From: Ampullaceana balthica
Taxonomy: Eukaryota; Mollusca; Gastropoda; Lymnaeidae
Reading direction: 5' to 3'
DNA length: 64,000 nt
NCBI GenBank assembly: GCA_944989445.1
Contig: CALYLW010000017.1
Location: 692,001 to 756,000, forward strand
Below, one piece after another: positions 30,714 to 42,727 of this stretch. The stretch's first letter is position 1, and each line of letters opens with the position of its first letter. A program made the translations under genes and the position numbers. Under the pieces are notes generated by a model. That model was given only the letters and a program-made list of their open reading frames with translations. It ran no database searches and had not been told where the DNA came from.

Positions 30714-31089
30714 CAGTGTGGCTCAAAAAAAGTGGGACCGTCTTGTATAATTTCAAATAATATATTTTTTTGTAACTGTAATCAGAATTCAAATTCAATG
30801 TGTCCTCCTCGGTTCTCAATAGTTTTTTTCTAAACGTCTTCGCAACTGGTCAATACTCTTGTTTATAAACCGCTGAGACAAATGTTGCCACTATTCAACA
30901 ATGGCCAATTTCAGTTGTTCTATTGTTGCAAATTTACGACGAAAGTTAACGAAATAATGACGTCATGCGTTGAGTTAGTAAGTAAGAATAATTTTTACGG
31001 TTTGAAAACTGCCCAAAACATAATTTTATATAGAATCTATATTGCACAAGATTGCTCTAGGCGGTCCAACTTTTTTTTGGGCCACCCTG
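30714..31089 (-). mobile_element. Internally deleted mariner-type element
   Basis: The left end CAGTGTGGCTCAAAAAAAGT and the reverse complement of the right end CAGGGTGGCCCAAAAAAAAG pair over about 30 bp. TA is duplicated on both sides (30712-30713 and 31090-31091). The minus strand keeps QRFINKSIDQLRRRLEK, the usual C-terminal block of mariner-like transposases. The catalytic domain is gone, so the 376-bp element is a non-autonomous remnant. Confidence 0.8.
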
Positions 31090-31091
31090 TA

Positions 31092-31640
31092 TTTTTATAT
31101 CAAACAGCTTCTCTAATCGTTCTGCACGATGTACTTATCAACAATGAATGATTCATTGCATGGCGTCTACAATCTATTTCTTGTGCTACGTGAACATATA
31201 CAACGTCTGGTTAAAAAGGTTACAAAGTTCAAGCACCTCAAAAAAAAATGCAAATCAGTACAAATAACGCCATGAAGTAGGCTTTGCCTCAGACACTGAA
31301 CACGGTCAAATTAAAATCCAATCAGCTACCAAAATGAGCCAAGAATAGAGATGAAGAATAAATCCAAGCTTATAAGCCCGCTCTTTATTTGATCCTTCAC
31401 TTTGAGATATAAGACCTGGGATATGAATAAAATCCCGAGATAAGAAAACAACAAAGTCTTACTATCGTAATCAATAATTGATTTTACAATTGGGTCGAAA
31501 TGTCTTTTAACCAACTATCCAAGAAACTCAATAGTAAGCTGCTCACAAGCAGGCACTTGGGTTTCAGGGAAAGGGAAAGACAATGCAGAATATTCACAAT
31601 ATTATTTTATGATACAATATGAACCAGAAGCAGGGCTCAC
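31092..31640. other. No gene recognised
   Basis: The minus-strand frame 31326-31514 is hydrophobic, without known motif or splice context. Confidence 0.3.
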
Positions 31641-31894
31641 GCCTCAGGCAGTGGCGGATTTAGCTATAGGGCAGGGGGGTCGGCTTGCCCCCCCCACGCC
31701 CCTGTTGGGTCTAAAATGGCGCCCCCCCCCCGAAGACGCACTCGATGAACACTAAAAAGGTGTCACTATAGCAGAAAAAAAGGATTGCTTAACACGAAAC
31801 TTCTAATCAACACCAAACTGAAATTCGACAATGTTGGCTTGCTAAATATCGTATTTCAAATTATGAAACTGTTATATCTCGTTTGATCAGTTAG

Positions 31895-33360
31895 GTGCGT
31901 TGCCAAGTGGAAAAGAATAGAGAAGTATTGAAACTGAAGATAGACGGGACGTTGTTCTTAGCAAAACAAGGTTTGCCATTCAGAGTGCACATAGAACATA
32001 GTAGTTGTAGAAATACGGGAAATTTTCGTGAATTTTTATCTCTATTAGCCAAATATGATTCCACTTATGACAGTCATCTAAAGTTTGAAAAGAAAAATGA
32101 ATTTTATTTAAGTCATGATGTGCAAAATGATTTAATTCAATCACTCGCATCTTAATTATCGGCGGCAATTGATAATGAAGTTAAGTCTGCACGATTCTTT
32201 TCTTTAATTATTGAATCAACCATTGATATACATATATCTTGAATTGATAAGATGTCAGTTTCTTTACGTTCAGTTTTAAAATGAGGACTTAGTGTGGACA
32301 TATTTATAGGCTTTTAAATTTTGGTAAACAGCAATGCTGTCGCATTTGCTGAGAAGATTTTAACGGAACTACAGAAGCGAAAACATTGATATCACACTCT
32401 GTCAAGGACAGGCGCATCTGTGATGTCTGGAATTAAGAGTGGCCTTCAAACTCAAATAAAGAAAATTTCACTCAATGCCATCTATGTTCATTGTTGTGCC
32501 CATGTTTTGAATTTGGTTACTATCGAAGCAATCGTCTTTAAACAGTGTATGTTCAGTTGTTTTTCGGCACAGCTAAAAAGTTGTATGCATTCCTTACGTC
32601 TAGTTTACCACGTCTACATACTCTTAATGAACATCAGATATCTCAATATGAATCAAAATTGGATACTCTAAAACGACTTTCTGATACAAGATGGGCAAGC
32701 TGTAAGCATGCAGTTGATGCAGTTGTTGGATCCTTCTCTGCTATTCTAGCCACACTTGAAGATATAAATTCAGGGGAATCAACAGAATATAAAGGAAGTG
32801 TCAGAGCAGAAGCTATGTGACTATATGTTTTAATAACAAAATATTCTTTTGTTTTTCTGATGCTATTTGTACAAAAGTTGTTTGATAATATCTTCGTGTT
32901 TATCAAACTACTTGCAACGCAAGGATATTGACATTGCATTTGAAAAACAATTGATCCATGTTTGAAGAAATAAGTTTATTGAAATGAGAAGCGGCGAAGT
33001 TTTTGAGATTCTGAATGTAGATGTCAAATAATTTATTAACAAAAATTGTTCCAAACTAGATGTTAAAAAAACTTTTTAAAAAAAGTGAATTAAATTTGCA
33101 AAAAAGAAAAGTATGGCAGGCGAACTAACCAGATATGAAACGGCTTATGATCCAACTACACGCTTTAAATCTGAAACGTACTTCACTATCTTGGATACAC
33201 TTGTAACACAAATAGATGATAGATTTAATGACTTTCGGAGCACAGTTTATATTGTATTAATTGTATTGATACATCATAAATGTCGGAAGAAAATAAAGAT
33301 TATTTTAGAAGTTTATGCGAAATTTACAAACACGACATTAACCTCGAAGAAGAATTCGTA
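31895..33360 (+). pseudogene. hAT transposase, ZMYM1-like, 5' part
   Basis: The first frame (31895-32155) has VEKNREVLKLKIDGTLFLAK, QGLPFRVH and NFREFLSLLAKYDSTYDSHL, the conserved region of ZMYM1/52-kDa-repressor-like hAT proteins (I-x-x-x-x-FL-x-x-Q-x-L-x-F-R-G-H; G-N-F-x-E-L-L). The next fragments show ASVMSGIKSGLQTQIKK, AIYVHCCAHVLNLV (H-C-x-x-H-x-L-N-L), and LKRLSDTRWASCKHAVDAVV (S-x-T-R-W) up to 32820. A further piece at 33113 has YETAYDPTTRFKSETYFTIL, and YFRSLCEIYKHDINLEEEFV precedes the array. Stops and frame changes occur throughout. Confidence 0.8.
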
Positions 33361-33363
33361 GAA

Positions 33364-36300
33364 TATATTATACTAGTGTATTACCCGTCAAAAATGACGG
33401 GAGTTTTCAAAATGGATATATTTCAGTTTTTGTAATTGTCCCTTCTGCCTGAAAGCCGCATAGTAAATAATCAGAAAATGTAGAGACCAAGAGAGAAAAA
33501 TTAAATCTCTTTTCCATATTGAACAATTTTATGCGGACGTTTGAAAATAGTGGGTTTTTTTTTGTGCAATATATTTTTCAGGTTATTTTTTTTAGCGGTG
33601 GGCTTTCTAAAATCTAGCGTTACGAACGGACATAGCAGAGTATATATTTTGATTATATATACGAATATATGTGTTATGAGAAAACCTCCAAGCTTAGGCT
33701 TCGCGTTATATAAGTTTGCATGAATAATAATGATATAATCATGATAATAGTAAATGCATAGTGAATTACACACAGCATAAAGTGATACTGCGGCAAAGAA
33801 GTTTGAAGTTCGACGTATTAACAAATATTGCTGAGGAGTCAGCCGGACATTAACTTGCGGCATTGAATAGTGCGCACCAATTATGAGTGCACCAATAATA
33901 CAGCACAGTGCGTTAAAAATAAATTATGTGACTGTAATGTGATCCACATCACGCATATCTGTGATTTGAAGCCGTTTAAGCTTCATCGATGATTATGACT
34001 TGTCAGTTTATTCGCCCATTTGTCCATACATTATTACCACAACATTTTCAAAACATGTAAAAAATAAACTGTAATTTTACACATGTTAATAACTATTTAT
34101 TTTGCATGAAACGTAGTAAGCAAAGTTTGTCACAGGATAACAGAAAAGATTAACTTATCAACTGTTAATCATATTTACAATTTAATATCCACGTGTTAGT
34201 AATTCACATAAACGTTTTTATTGTTGTCAAGTCAGCACCTTTTCAAGATCTATTATGACTTGTCAGTTTATGCGCCCATTGGTCCATACATTATTACCTT
34301 TACATTATCAAAAACATGTAAATAAAAAATTGTAACTATTTACAAATATGAATAACAACGAACTATTTATTTTGCATGAAACCTTTGAAGTAAAGTTAAG
34401 CACTGGATAAAAGAAAATATTAAGGTATCAACTTTAATATACACGTTTTAGGAATTCTAATAAACGTTTTCATTATTGTCAAGTCAGCATCCCTTCCAGT
34501 TCTATATTAAAAGCAAAGATTTTTTATTCAAAATTAGTCTAAGACACATTGAAATATTACATGTAAATAACAATAAAAAAAACTATTGTGGGGAGGAGTC
34601 CGATTTTTTTTAAACATACAAATATGCAATCTCAAAGTGTATAAAAGAAAAACAAACGCTAAACTGAAGCATAAGTTGACAAATTTCATTTTCAGTAATA
34701 AATAATGGCTTTGTAGTTCAAAACGCATCGAAACTTGACAACCGAACGACAACCAATTGTAAATTTCATAAACCGAAAAACGAATGTTATATATTAATAT
34801 AGAAAATTAAATTTATAATTACGTACGTAATATTGACATGGACACATACACAAAAACGGACATTTAATACAAAAAAATAATAATAATATTAATCACATCA
34901 AATAAAACATTGCTCTTTTTACTTCGTTCCCTTCACACATTAATAAAAGCTCAAATAATGACGTCACGTCACAATATTTTATGGTGAGCAACACATTTTG
35001 TTATAATCTCGAAAGCAACTTTTCATTTTTTTTATCGGGAGTTACCTCGCATAGCGTAGGACTGACTGACAGACACTACTGACTTGCGTGACAATTGCAA
35101 ATTATATATTACTAGTGTACACCCGTCAAAAATGACGGAAGTTTTCAACTGAAATCTATTCATTTTATAAAAAATGCACTTTTTAGGGCGCCTATGGCAC
35201 CGACCTTTTTCAAAAGCCCAACTAACTTGTCCTTGTTTGATAAATACGAAACATTAAACTTTCTGAAATGTACACAAAGTATTTTATAATAGGGGTTGCA
35301 GGGCGCCTACTGCGCCCCTTTTTTATTTTAATTTTACAATTAACCATCATCAAATCCTCTTTTTACATTGATCCCTTTTCCAAAATTAAAATATGAGCGA
35401 AAACAATGACGCAATATTATATTTTATTACAGCGCATCTTTAATTTGCACACCTTTTGGTGCATTGGTGCAGTAATTTGGTTTTCCCTGCTTTCTAAAAT
35501 TAGTAGCGTCATGACAGACTGACTTGCGTGACAATTGCAAATTATATAGTTTTATACTAGCGTACACCCGTCAAAAATGACGGAAGTTTTCAGCTGAAAT
35601 CTATTTATTTTCTTTAAAAAATCACTTTTTTTAGGGCGCCTACGGTGCCGACCTTTTTCAAAAGCCCAACTATAATAACGTGTCCTTGTTAAATACGAAA
35701 TATTAAACTTTCTGAAATGTACACAAAGTATTTTATAATAGGGGTTGCAGGGCGCCTACGGCGCCCCGTTTATTTTTTAGTTTTTTATAATTAACCACCA
35801 TCTAATTCTCTATTTACAATGTTCCCTTTTCTAAAATTGAAAATATGAGCTAAATCAAGACGTCATATAATATTTTTTACAGCGCATCTTTAATTTGCAC
35901 ACCTTTTGGTGCATTGGTGCAGTAATTTGGTTTTCCCTGCTTTCTAAAATTAGTAGCGTCAGGTCAGACTGACTGACTTGCGTGACAATTGCAAATTATA
36001 TAGTTTTATATTTACGCTCAATTATCGCTGATACCTAACGCTGAGGGACATCACTCTGCTTTTTAAAAATGTTGTGTTGTAAACAGTGCTGATTGACTCA
36101 AATAGTTATTTTTGGTGCAGTAATTTTGGTGCGCTGCTTTCTAAAATTAATTTAAAAATCGTGTGGTTATTAGCACTGTAAAAATTATTAGATAAATGCT
36201 TTGTTTAATTTAAAACCTCTATTTTAAAATTACTTTGTGTACATTTAAGGTAGTTTAATATTACGTATCTATCATACAAGGACAAGTTTGTTGGGCTTTT

Positions 36301-36540
36301 GAAAAAAGTGGGCGCCGTAGTCGCCCTAAATAAAAGTTGGCGCCGCAGCACAACCTATATTATATACATACTTTGTGTACATTTCAGGAATATTTCGTAT
36401 TTATCATACAAGGAGAAGTTACTTGGGATTTTGACATAAAAAATAAAATTTTAAAAAAACTATTATAAAATACTTTGTGTACATTTAAGAAATTTTAATA
36501 TTACGTATTTATCATACAAGGACAAGTAAAAACTAGTATA
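33364..36540 (-). mobile_element. Helitron-like tandem array 3, inserted in the hAT transposase
   Basis: All units are on the minus strand: the long 1.75-kb unit (33366-35110), two GGCGCC short units (35113-35553 and 35563-36003), and two variant partial units (36006-36350 and 36350-36540). At each junction a CTAG- or CTAGT-ended hairpin block abuts the next unit's TTGCAATTGTCACGC block, as expected for head-to-tail concatemers. The transposase reading frame is interrupted at the array's left edge and resumes beyond its right edge. Confidence 0.65.
33366..35110 (-). mobile_element. Long 1.75-kb Helitron-like unit, minus copy
   Basis: Inverted near-identical counterpart of 12670-14428. The 300-bp block around 34590-34760 is the same base for base apart from one small deletion near 34605. 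The 3' hairpin is CCCGTCA-AAAA-TGACGGG, here with CTAG at 33373-33376. The frames at 33501-33863 and 34534-34752 are the counterparts of those at 13943 and 13037. Confidence 0.65.
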
Positions 36541-36599
36541 TAATATTATACCTTCAAAGATTTGTATACATGTATACGTCCATCACTATCTAGTGAACT

Positions 36600-36845
36600 A
36601 CAAATTTAAGATGTTCTACCATTCTTGACTGAAAAACAAATGGCATCAGGTCTCTCTAATACTGTATAATATTTACTTGAGTGCTACTGCTGAAGGAAGT
36701 TTCAGTAGATTAAAAATCATCAAAAATTATTTGCGCTAAACAATGACAAAGGAACATCTGTCTGGATTAGAATTAATTTCAATTGAACATGATCTACCTG
36801 AGAACGTTGACTTTGAATCAACGACAGATCGTTTTGCTTAAATGA
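36600..36845 (+). pseudogene. hAT transposase, ZMYM1-like, 3' part
   Basis: Continues after the array with ATAEGSFSRLKIIKNYLR, a stop in place of one residue, then TMTKEHLSGLELISIEHDLP and FESTTDRFA. This is the conserved dimerisation and C-terminal block of the same transposase begun at 31895. Confidence 0.8.
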
Positions 36846-37152
36846 AATCACGTAGAGAGCAATTTATATTGGGCTCAGGCCTTTATTTAAATTCGCATGA
36901 ACTAAGTTTCTTTTTTAGATCAATAAATATACTATTGAAACAAATTTACGTTACTATTTTGAAAACATATCTGTTTATATTGTTGATGCTGTTTGACTTA
37001 TTCGATGTTTTAGAAAATTGGCTAAATTACTATACTAATAATTAGTATTTACACAATGCTCGGGCTCGGATATTAGTAAAGTTTGGCAGCGCCGCCTGAA
37101 ATTCTCCTAGCCCCTCCACGCAGACAAATCTAGATCCGCCACTGGCCTCAGG

Positions 37153-39031
37153 GCCAATCACTACCTTATTAATCTCCACGTGACCCCTCAGCTGTGTCAA
37201 GCGGATATAAGAGGAAGAAATGTTTTGACGAACGAAGGGGAGATAATTAAGAACAAGTTTGATTTTTGTGTGTTAATTCCCTTTTTGTTTGTCGCATTTG
37301 TCACTCAAAAATAAAACTCGACAAAATAAGGGAATTTTAAATTTTATTGTTTTCAGGTAAAAAGTCATCTTAAGATCATATATTAAAATTTTTTAAAAAG
37401 ATATAAAAAAAGAAAAAAAATAGTGTTTTTCATTAAAGTGTATATGTAAACTAGTCAAATAAAAATGTAAGAATGAACAAATTTTCTATTTCTCTCCCAC
37501 CTCCCGAAAATACAAAAGTGAAGATGACTCACAGAATTATTATTTATAATAACAAACTATGCTTTCATACAAAATTTAAATAAAATTAAAACTAAGAAAT
37601 ATTTTTTAATTACAAACTATTAGTAAATTGAGCAGTTCAAGCTGCAGGCTGCAGTAACTTCATAAATCTACATCTAATTCTCCACAGGACTAAAATATGG
37701 ATTTTTTAAGAGGAACATTATTTTGACACATTTTGAAAATGAGTCATGTTATGTCAGACTTGAATTCAAATCGGAAAGAGAAATTTTGAATGATGAATAA
37801 AAAGTTGTTTAATAATGAACTAAAATTTATATATTTTCTATTTGATACCTAACTTCTTGGCCAATTCTAAATTGTTCTTTATAAGAATTGTTGAACTTTG
37901 TTTTGTACCCTGTGATGATTTCAATAAAATTGAAATAAATTTTTCATCACCCATTCAAGTAAAATTTATCTCTTAAATGTATAACCTCATCTGAAAAATC
38001 AGTCATAAAAAATTATTAGTAAGTAAAAAATTGAATAATAAAAAATAATACATTTAATTACACATACAACTAGACTTTTGAAATTCTTTATAATGCAAAT
38101 ATAATCTCAATCTTTATGTTAAGATTTCCAACACAAAAAAAAACTGCACAATATGAGTAAAAAAATATGTACAATATAAAAAAAGTTGACAGAAAGAAAG
38201 ATGAAAAGTTTTATGTCTTACTTATAACTACAATGTACTTTTCAGTTTCTCTGTATTTATTTATTGTTTACAACTAGAAGATGGGATTTACAAAAATATG
38301 TATATATAACTTTTAATTCTGTAAAACATAATTTTGTCAATTATAATTAAAAAATACTGAACTGCATCTCTTTTCAAGAATTTAAATAATGGTTTTTTAA
38401 TTATCGTGGTGCACTTGTTATTCGATAAAAAAATTTTTTATGAATCTATTTTTATGACCGAAGCTACAATACCAAACTGAATGATTGTGTCGAATAACCT
38501 TAAAATAACATACTGCAATAATCACTTTAGCTTTTTATTTTTAAATACATTTCAGTCATTTCTCTTGGCCAATAAAAAAAAATTAACTTTCAATTTTAAA
38601 AAAATACTTGTAGCTCGATGTTTTCTTTAAAATGATGCAGTTACATGTATCCATTTAAATATTTAGTTATAACTTAATACTCTTAATATAGAAAAGAAAA
38701 TGAAAGAAAAAGATTGTTTATAATGTACAAAAGAAAATTGTTTCCTGAAACTATTTAATACTAAGCAATTTTTGTCTTTATTATAATATAATAAGGGCAA
38801 TTTTTGAAAATCAGAGGCGTTTGGCTCAAGAGACATTTAAAAATGATCATTTGCCCAAGAAACATTTTAGATAATTATTTTAAAAATTTTATTATTTTTG
38901 GGATCTTTTTAAACTGGGAGGCCTGTGGCCAGTGCCTAGTTTGACCATGGTTTAAAATGGCTCTTTTTTCCCCAAAAATTGATTGTACATACAAATTTTA
39001 ACTCTGTTTAATTAAACAGAGACAAAAAAAA
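37153..39031. other. AT-rich spacer downstream of the esterase gene
   Basis: No coding region, repeat family or RNA gene recognised. On the minus strand, AATAAA hexamers occur at about 38888-38893 (140 bases after the esterase stop) and 38777-38782. Either could be its polyadenylation signal. Confidence 0.4.
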
Positions 39032-41899
39032 TTAAAGTTCAGTATGTTGATGCTTTAGTTCTTGGAATACCCAAGATGGGACATCTTTCTCCCACAGCTG
39101 TCGAACTTCTCTTTTTGGGTTTTTCTGTATGGAAGGCCTTGTGTTAAAATCAAGATAATAACCATCATGGAGGTCATAATTTGGCCACCCAGCAGGAATT
39201 TCTTTCAGAAGAGCTGTTTCTGGATTGCTGAGAGAAAATATAAATTAAAACATGTATTATTAATTTACCTACTTGTGATTTTTATATACTATTATATATA
39301 TGTGTGTTTTTTAAATAGCCTGAAACTAGTAATATTGCCCTCGCATGTTTAAAAAAAACAACTATAAAACATAAAAATACAGTTTTATTTAAAAAAGTGT
39401 ATAGAAAAAAAGTATTTAATTTAACTTTTAATTCACACAAAAACATAGTAATCTTGTAGCTATCAAATAAGAACATAGGAGAATTTTATGATAGCCAAGA
39501 ATAAAAAGAAATGTCAAATTGTTGTGATTAAAAAGCATCAAAATTTTAAATATAATATCAAATAAAAATGTATTGTAAAAAATACACAATTTTAAATCAC
39601 ATGTAATGTAATTATATGCTTAAATTTATTATAAAAATAACTTTAAATCTAAGTTACGATTTTGCTAAAATATTTTATATGTGATTGTTGTTGCCCTGCA
39701 AAAAAATGAGCTATTGAATTAAATTCTGAAGAACTTATTCTTAAAAATACCACCAATGAAATAGAAATGCATTTAAGAAACTTACCCAGTTTTTATGAAT
39801 GATGCAATGGTATCAGAAAAAATTCTTCTCAACTTAAAATCTTCCTCCTCAAAAACTCCTGTTGCTTGTGGAGCCATTAGATGAAGTAAGAAGGTTGTAT
39901 CTAAATCAAACCAGTAGGCTAGATCCAAGCCATGAATGAGACCTTTAAGATCACCCTTCATAAACTGAGGGTAGTGGTTGAAGTACAGGAGCCATGACTC
40001 AGCATTTCTGCTCCGTGCCACAGTGTTGAGCAGGTCAAATGTTGGAATAATGAAATTGACATCAGTGACGAGCTGTAAAACATCATGAGGCGAGGGATTT
40101 CTAGCTTCATACCAGTTTCGAATCTTCTTAATCAGTGCTGGTGGAACATTATCAAGGCGGAGTCTATCAGCAATCACTTCCTCTGCAACAGATGCAAGAT
40201 ATTGCTGCCACCTGTTTAACTTCTCATCCTCAGACAGGCGTGTATCATTGAAAATTATTGCTCTTATGAGAAACATAAACGCACCGTGTATTGTTGTTTC
40301 TTGGTTAGTGAGACCAAAGAGATATTTTCTTTTGTAAAATCCAATTTGTTCCAAGTACTGTTCATCTTTGATGACATCAAATGGAGATTTAGGTAGGAAC
40401 TCACCATCTCCCCAGGGATGAAACACTGTTCTGGAAGTGCCACCTAGTCTGAAGTTCGCAAAAGCTGAAAGTGGACGTGAGCGAAGACACTGAACAACTT
40501 CTTTCCCCATTGTTGCCTCATCCTTATCCAAACAGTTCACAAATATGGCTATGGCTCGTGCAGACTCTTTGTTTAAGTTATTCACTGCAAACAAAGATGT
40601 TGCTACTCCACTGCTAGAGTAAGCTTTAGTGAACAGATCTTTTGTGACCGGGCTCAAGGTAAGAAACGATACAGAGGCTCCTCCTGCCGATTCTCCTGCT
40701 ATAGTTATGTCGCTTGCATCTCCTCCAAATGCGGCGATGTTGTTTTTAACCCACTTAAGGGCAAGGGCTTGGTCCCAAAGGCCATAGTTTCCAAGAGAGT
40801 TCTCATCTTCTGTGGTGAGGAACCCCATCAATCCAATACGGTACTGGATGGTCACAAAGATAACGTCCTGTTCTACAACAAAACTTCCAGGGTTGTACAT
40901 CATCGTTGAACCAAAGAAGAAACCACCACCATGAATAAATATGACGACTTTCTTTTGTACTGGGGAATTCTGGTTGATCTCTTTGGCAAATACGTTCAGA
41001 AATAAGCAGTCCTCTGACATGACCTCTCTTGGTAAAAGAAACTGTGGGTCTTGGGTGCAAGCATTTCCTTGACGAGTTGCGTCAATTACATCATCTGTAT
41101 TTAAAACACGAATAAAGAGTGGTTAGCATAAAAAAGGGGTAATAAAAATAAATAAACTAAAAATACTTAAAATAATCATGGTATTTCACTTTCAGTGCCT
41201 TATGTCGTGTAATTATGAAAAGGGAAGCAAAATCATAATCTGAAAAAGAACACAAATGTACGGGTTGTCTCTTTTCGTATAAGTAAATATTACTTTTTAC
41301 ATTTTAAATTGAGATCATTTTAGTTTTAGGTAGGTCTACAATATAATGGTGTGAAAATCCAATGCTATTAAATGTTTCAACAAGAAAAGCATAATTTATT
41401 GGGTTTAAAAAAAAATTCTTCAAATTTTAATTCATATTTCTTAATGTAGTAATAGTTATAATTTATAACTTATATAATAATGCAAAACATCGTTTGAAAG
41501 TACAGGGAGAAAAAATAAAATAGGGATGAACATTTAAAATGCAATTAAAGACTATTGCTATTTTAAGGTAAGAACTATAATTCTACTTATTCAAATTAAT
41601 TTCTGTTATAAGATATTTACACCAGATAACAAATATCACATAACAGCTAATGAATAACTTAAGAATTATTTCATAGTGTCACCTTGACTGGGATAAGGCA
41701 CGGGTTTAGCAAAGCGTAGATCACCCACAGGAGGCACTGCATAAGGAATGCCACGAAATGACCAATAGGGCTGGCCATTAGCAGCAGCCAGCTTCAGTCC
41801 TCTCACCCTCCCTACAGGTGTAACCACATCTCCGGTCTCTTGAGCATGAGCGACGGCTTGAAGACCAACAAGACACAGCAGCAACATCAAGGTCTTCAT
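39032..41899 (-). CDS. Secreted carboxylesterase / cholinesterase-like protein, three exons
   Basis: Coding exons on the minus strand are 41899-41683, 41094-39786 and 39227-39032, joined in frame (phases 1 and 2) to 573 residues plus stop, normal for the type-B carboxylesterase family. The introns are GT-AG: CAAG|GTGACA...ATACAG|ATG and CTGG|GTAAGT...CTCTCAG|CAA. Residues 1-19 form a signal peptide, so the enzyme should enter the secretory path. FRGIPYAVPPVGDLRF follows at about 48-63, EDCLFLNVF at 100-108 and the oxyanion-hole HGGG at 127-130. GESAGGAS holds the nucleophile Ser208, NQETT the acid Glu338 and HGLDLAYWF the His460. The triad is complete and no stop interrupts the frame. It should hydrolyse carboxylic esters. 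Substrate and tissue cannot be told; a C-terminal AChE tail is absent. A duplicate of exon 1 lies at 6883-7099. Confidence 0.93.
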
Positions 41900-42219
41900 G
41901 GTCGATAACGCTATGGTATTGTCGGGGAGTGCTGTAATAAATTTAAAAATACTTTTTGGATCAGAAAACTGCTTATGACAATTTAGAGATAATAAAACGT
42001 AATAGTCACATTAAATTTAAAAAAGGAGCATTTAAAAACATTATCACAATAATATTTTTCACAAAATTGCCTCTCATCATGTCCACATAAACTTTAATTA
42101 AGGCAAATATCATTGTTATCATCCCCAATGGCAAAAAGCCCGAGAAGCCCTGGGCTGATCAGACACATTCGTCCTTCTATTTAAACCGATGTCTTTCGCC
42201 ACCATGTTAGGTCTTCCCG

Positions 42220-42227
42220 CTTATATA
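42220..42227 (-). promoter_or_regulatory. Possible TATA box for the esterase gene
   Basis: The minus strand reads ACTTATATAAGCGGG about 320 bases upstream of the esterase start codon. A TATA box here would leave a 5' leader of roughly 290 bases. No initiator or transcript evidence is available. Confidence 0.2.
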
Positions 42228-42436
42228 AGTTCATCTCTACATCGTCATTCAACTCATGCTAGTTGAAAATTTAGCAAGCATGATAAAAAAAAACTTTAAA
42301 AAAATCTTTTTTTAAAAAAGGACACGCTTTTTTTTACATATAGAAAGTGCACTAAAAAGAAGAAAATAAAATTTTTCTATGATTACAGGTGAAATCCGTG
42401 AACCCATCCACTGCACATAAAAGTGTGGCGTGCTTC

Positions 42437-42727
42437 TAATTAATATGATAGTAGCATTATATGATCCAAATTTTAATGTTTATTAATATTCATACAAATT
42501 TGTATTTATGTTTCGCAGCCTTGTACATGATAGTGAATTGTGATGAGCGCCCATCACAACTCATTTCTTTTTGCAACTATTCTGTTGCATATAGATAATT
42601 ATTTCTAATTAATATGATAGTAGCATGTATATGATCAAAGTTGTGAAATTTTTAATGTTAATTATTATTCATAAATTTGTATTTATGTTTCGCAGCCTTG
42701 TACATGATAGAGAGTTGTGATGAGCGC
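42437..42727 (+). repeat. Tandem duplication upstream of the esterase gene, about 165 bp x 2
   Basis: TAATTAATATGATAGTAGCA, TTTGTATTTATGTTTCGCAG, CCTTGTACATGATAG and GTTGTGATGAGCGCC occur twice in order, with indels between copies. Confidence 0.8.

Larger units (their letters stand above)
31649..37144 (+). mobile_element. hAT transposon (ZMYM1-like) split by a Helitron-like array
   Basis: Perfect 8-bp target duplication GCCTCAGG (31641-31648 and 37145-37152). The terminal repeats are CAGTGGCGGATTTAG and CTAGATCCGCCACTG, followed by C/G runs. The transposase reads left to right and is cut at about 33361, where a Helitron-like array up to 36540 is inserted. The 3' part of the transposase follows at 36600-36845. 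Without the array the element would be about 2.3 kb. Confidence 0.85.
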
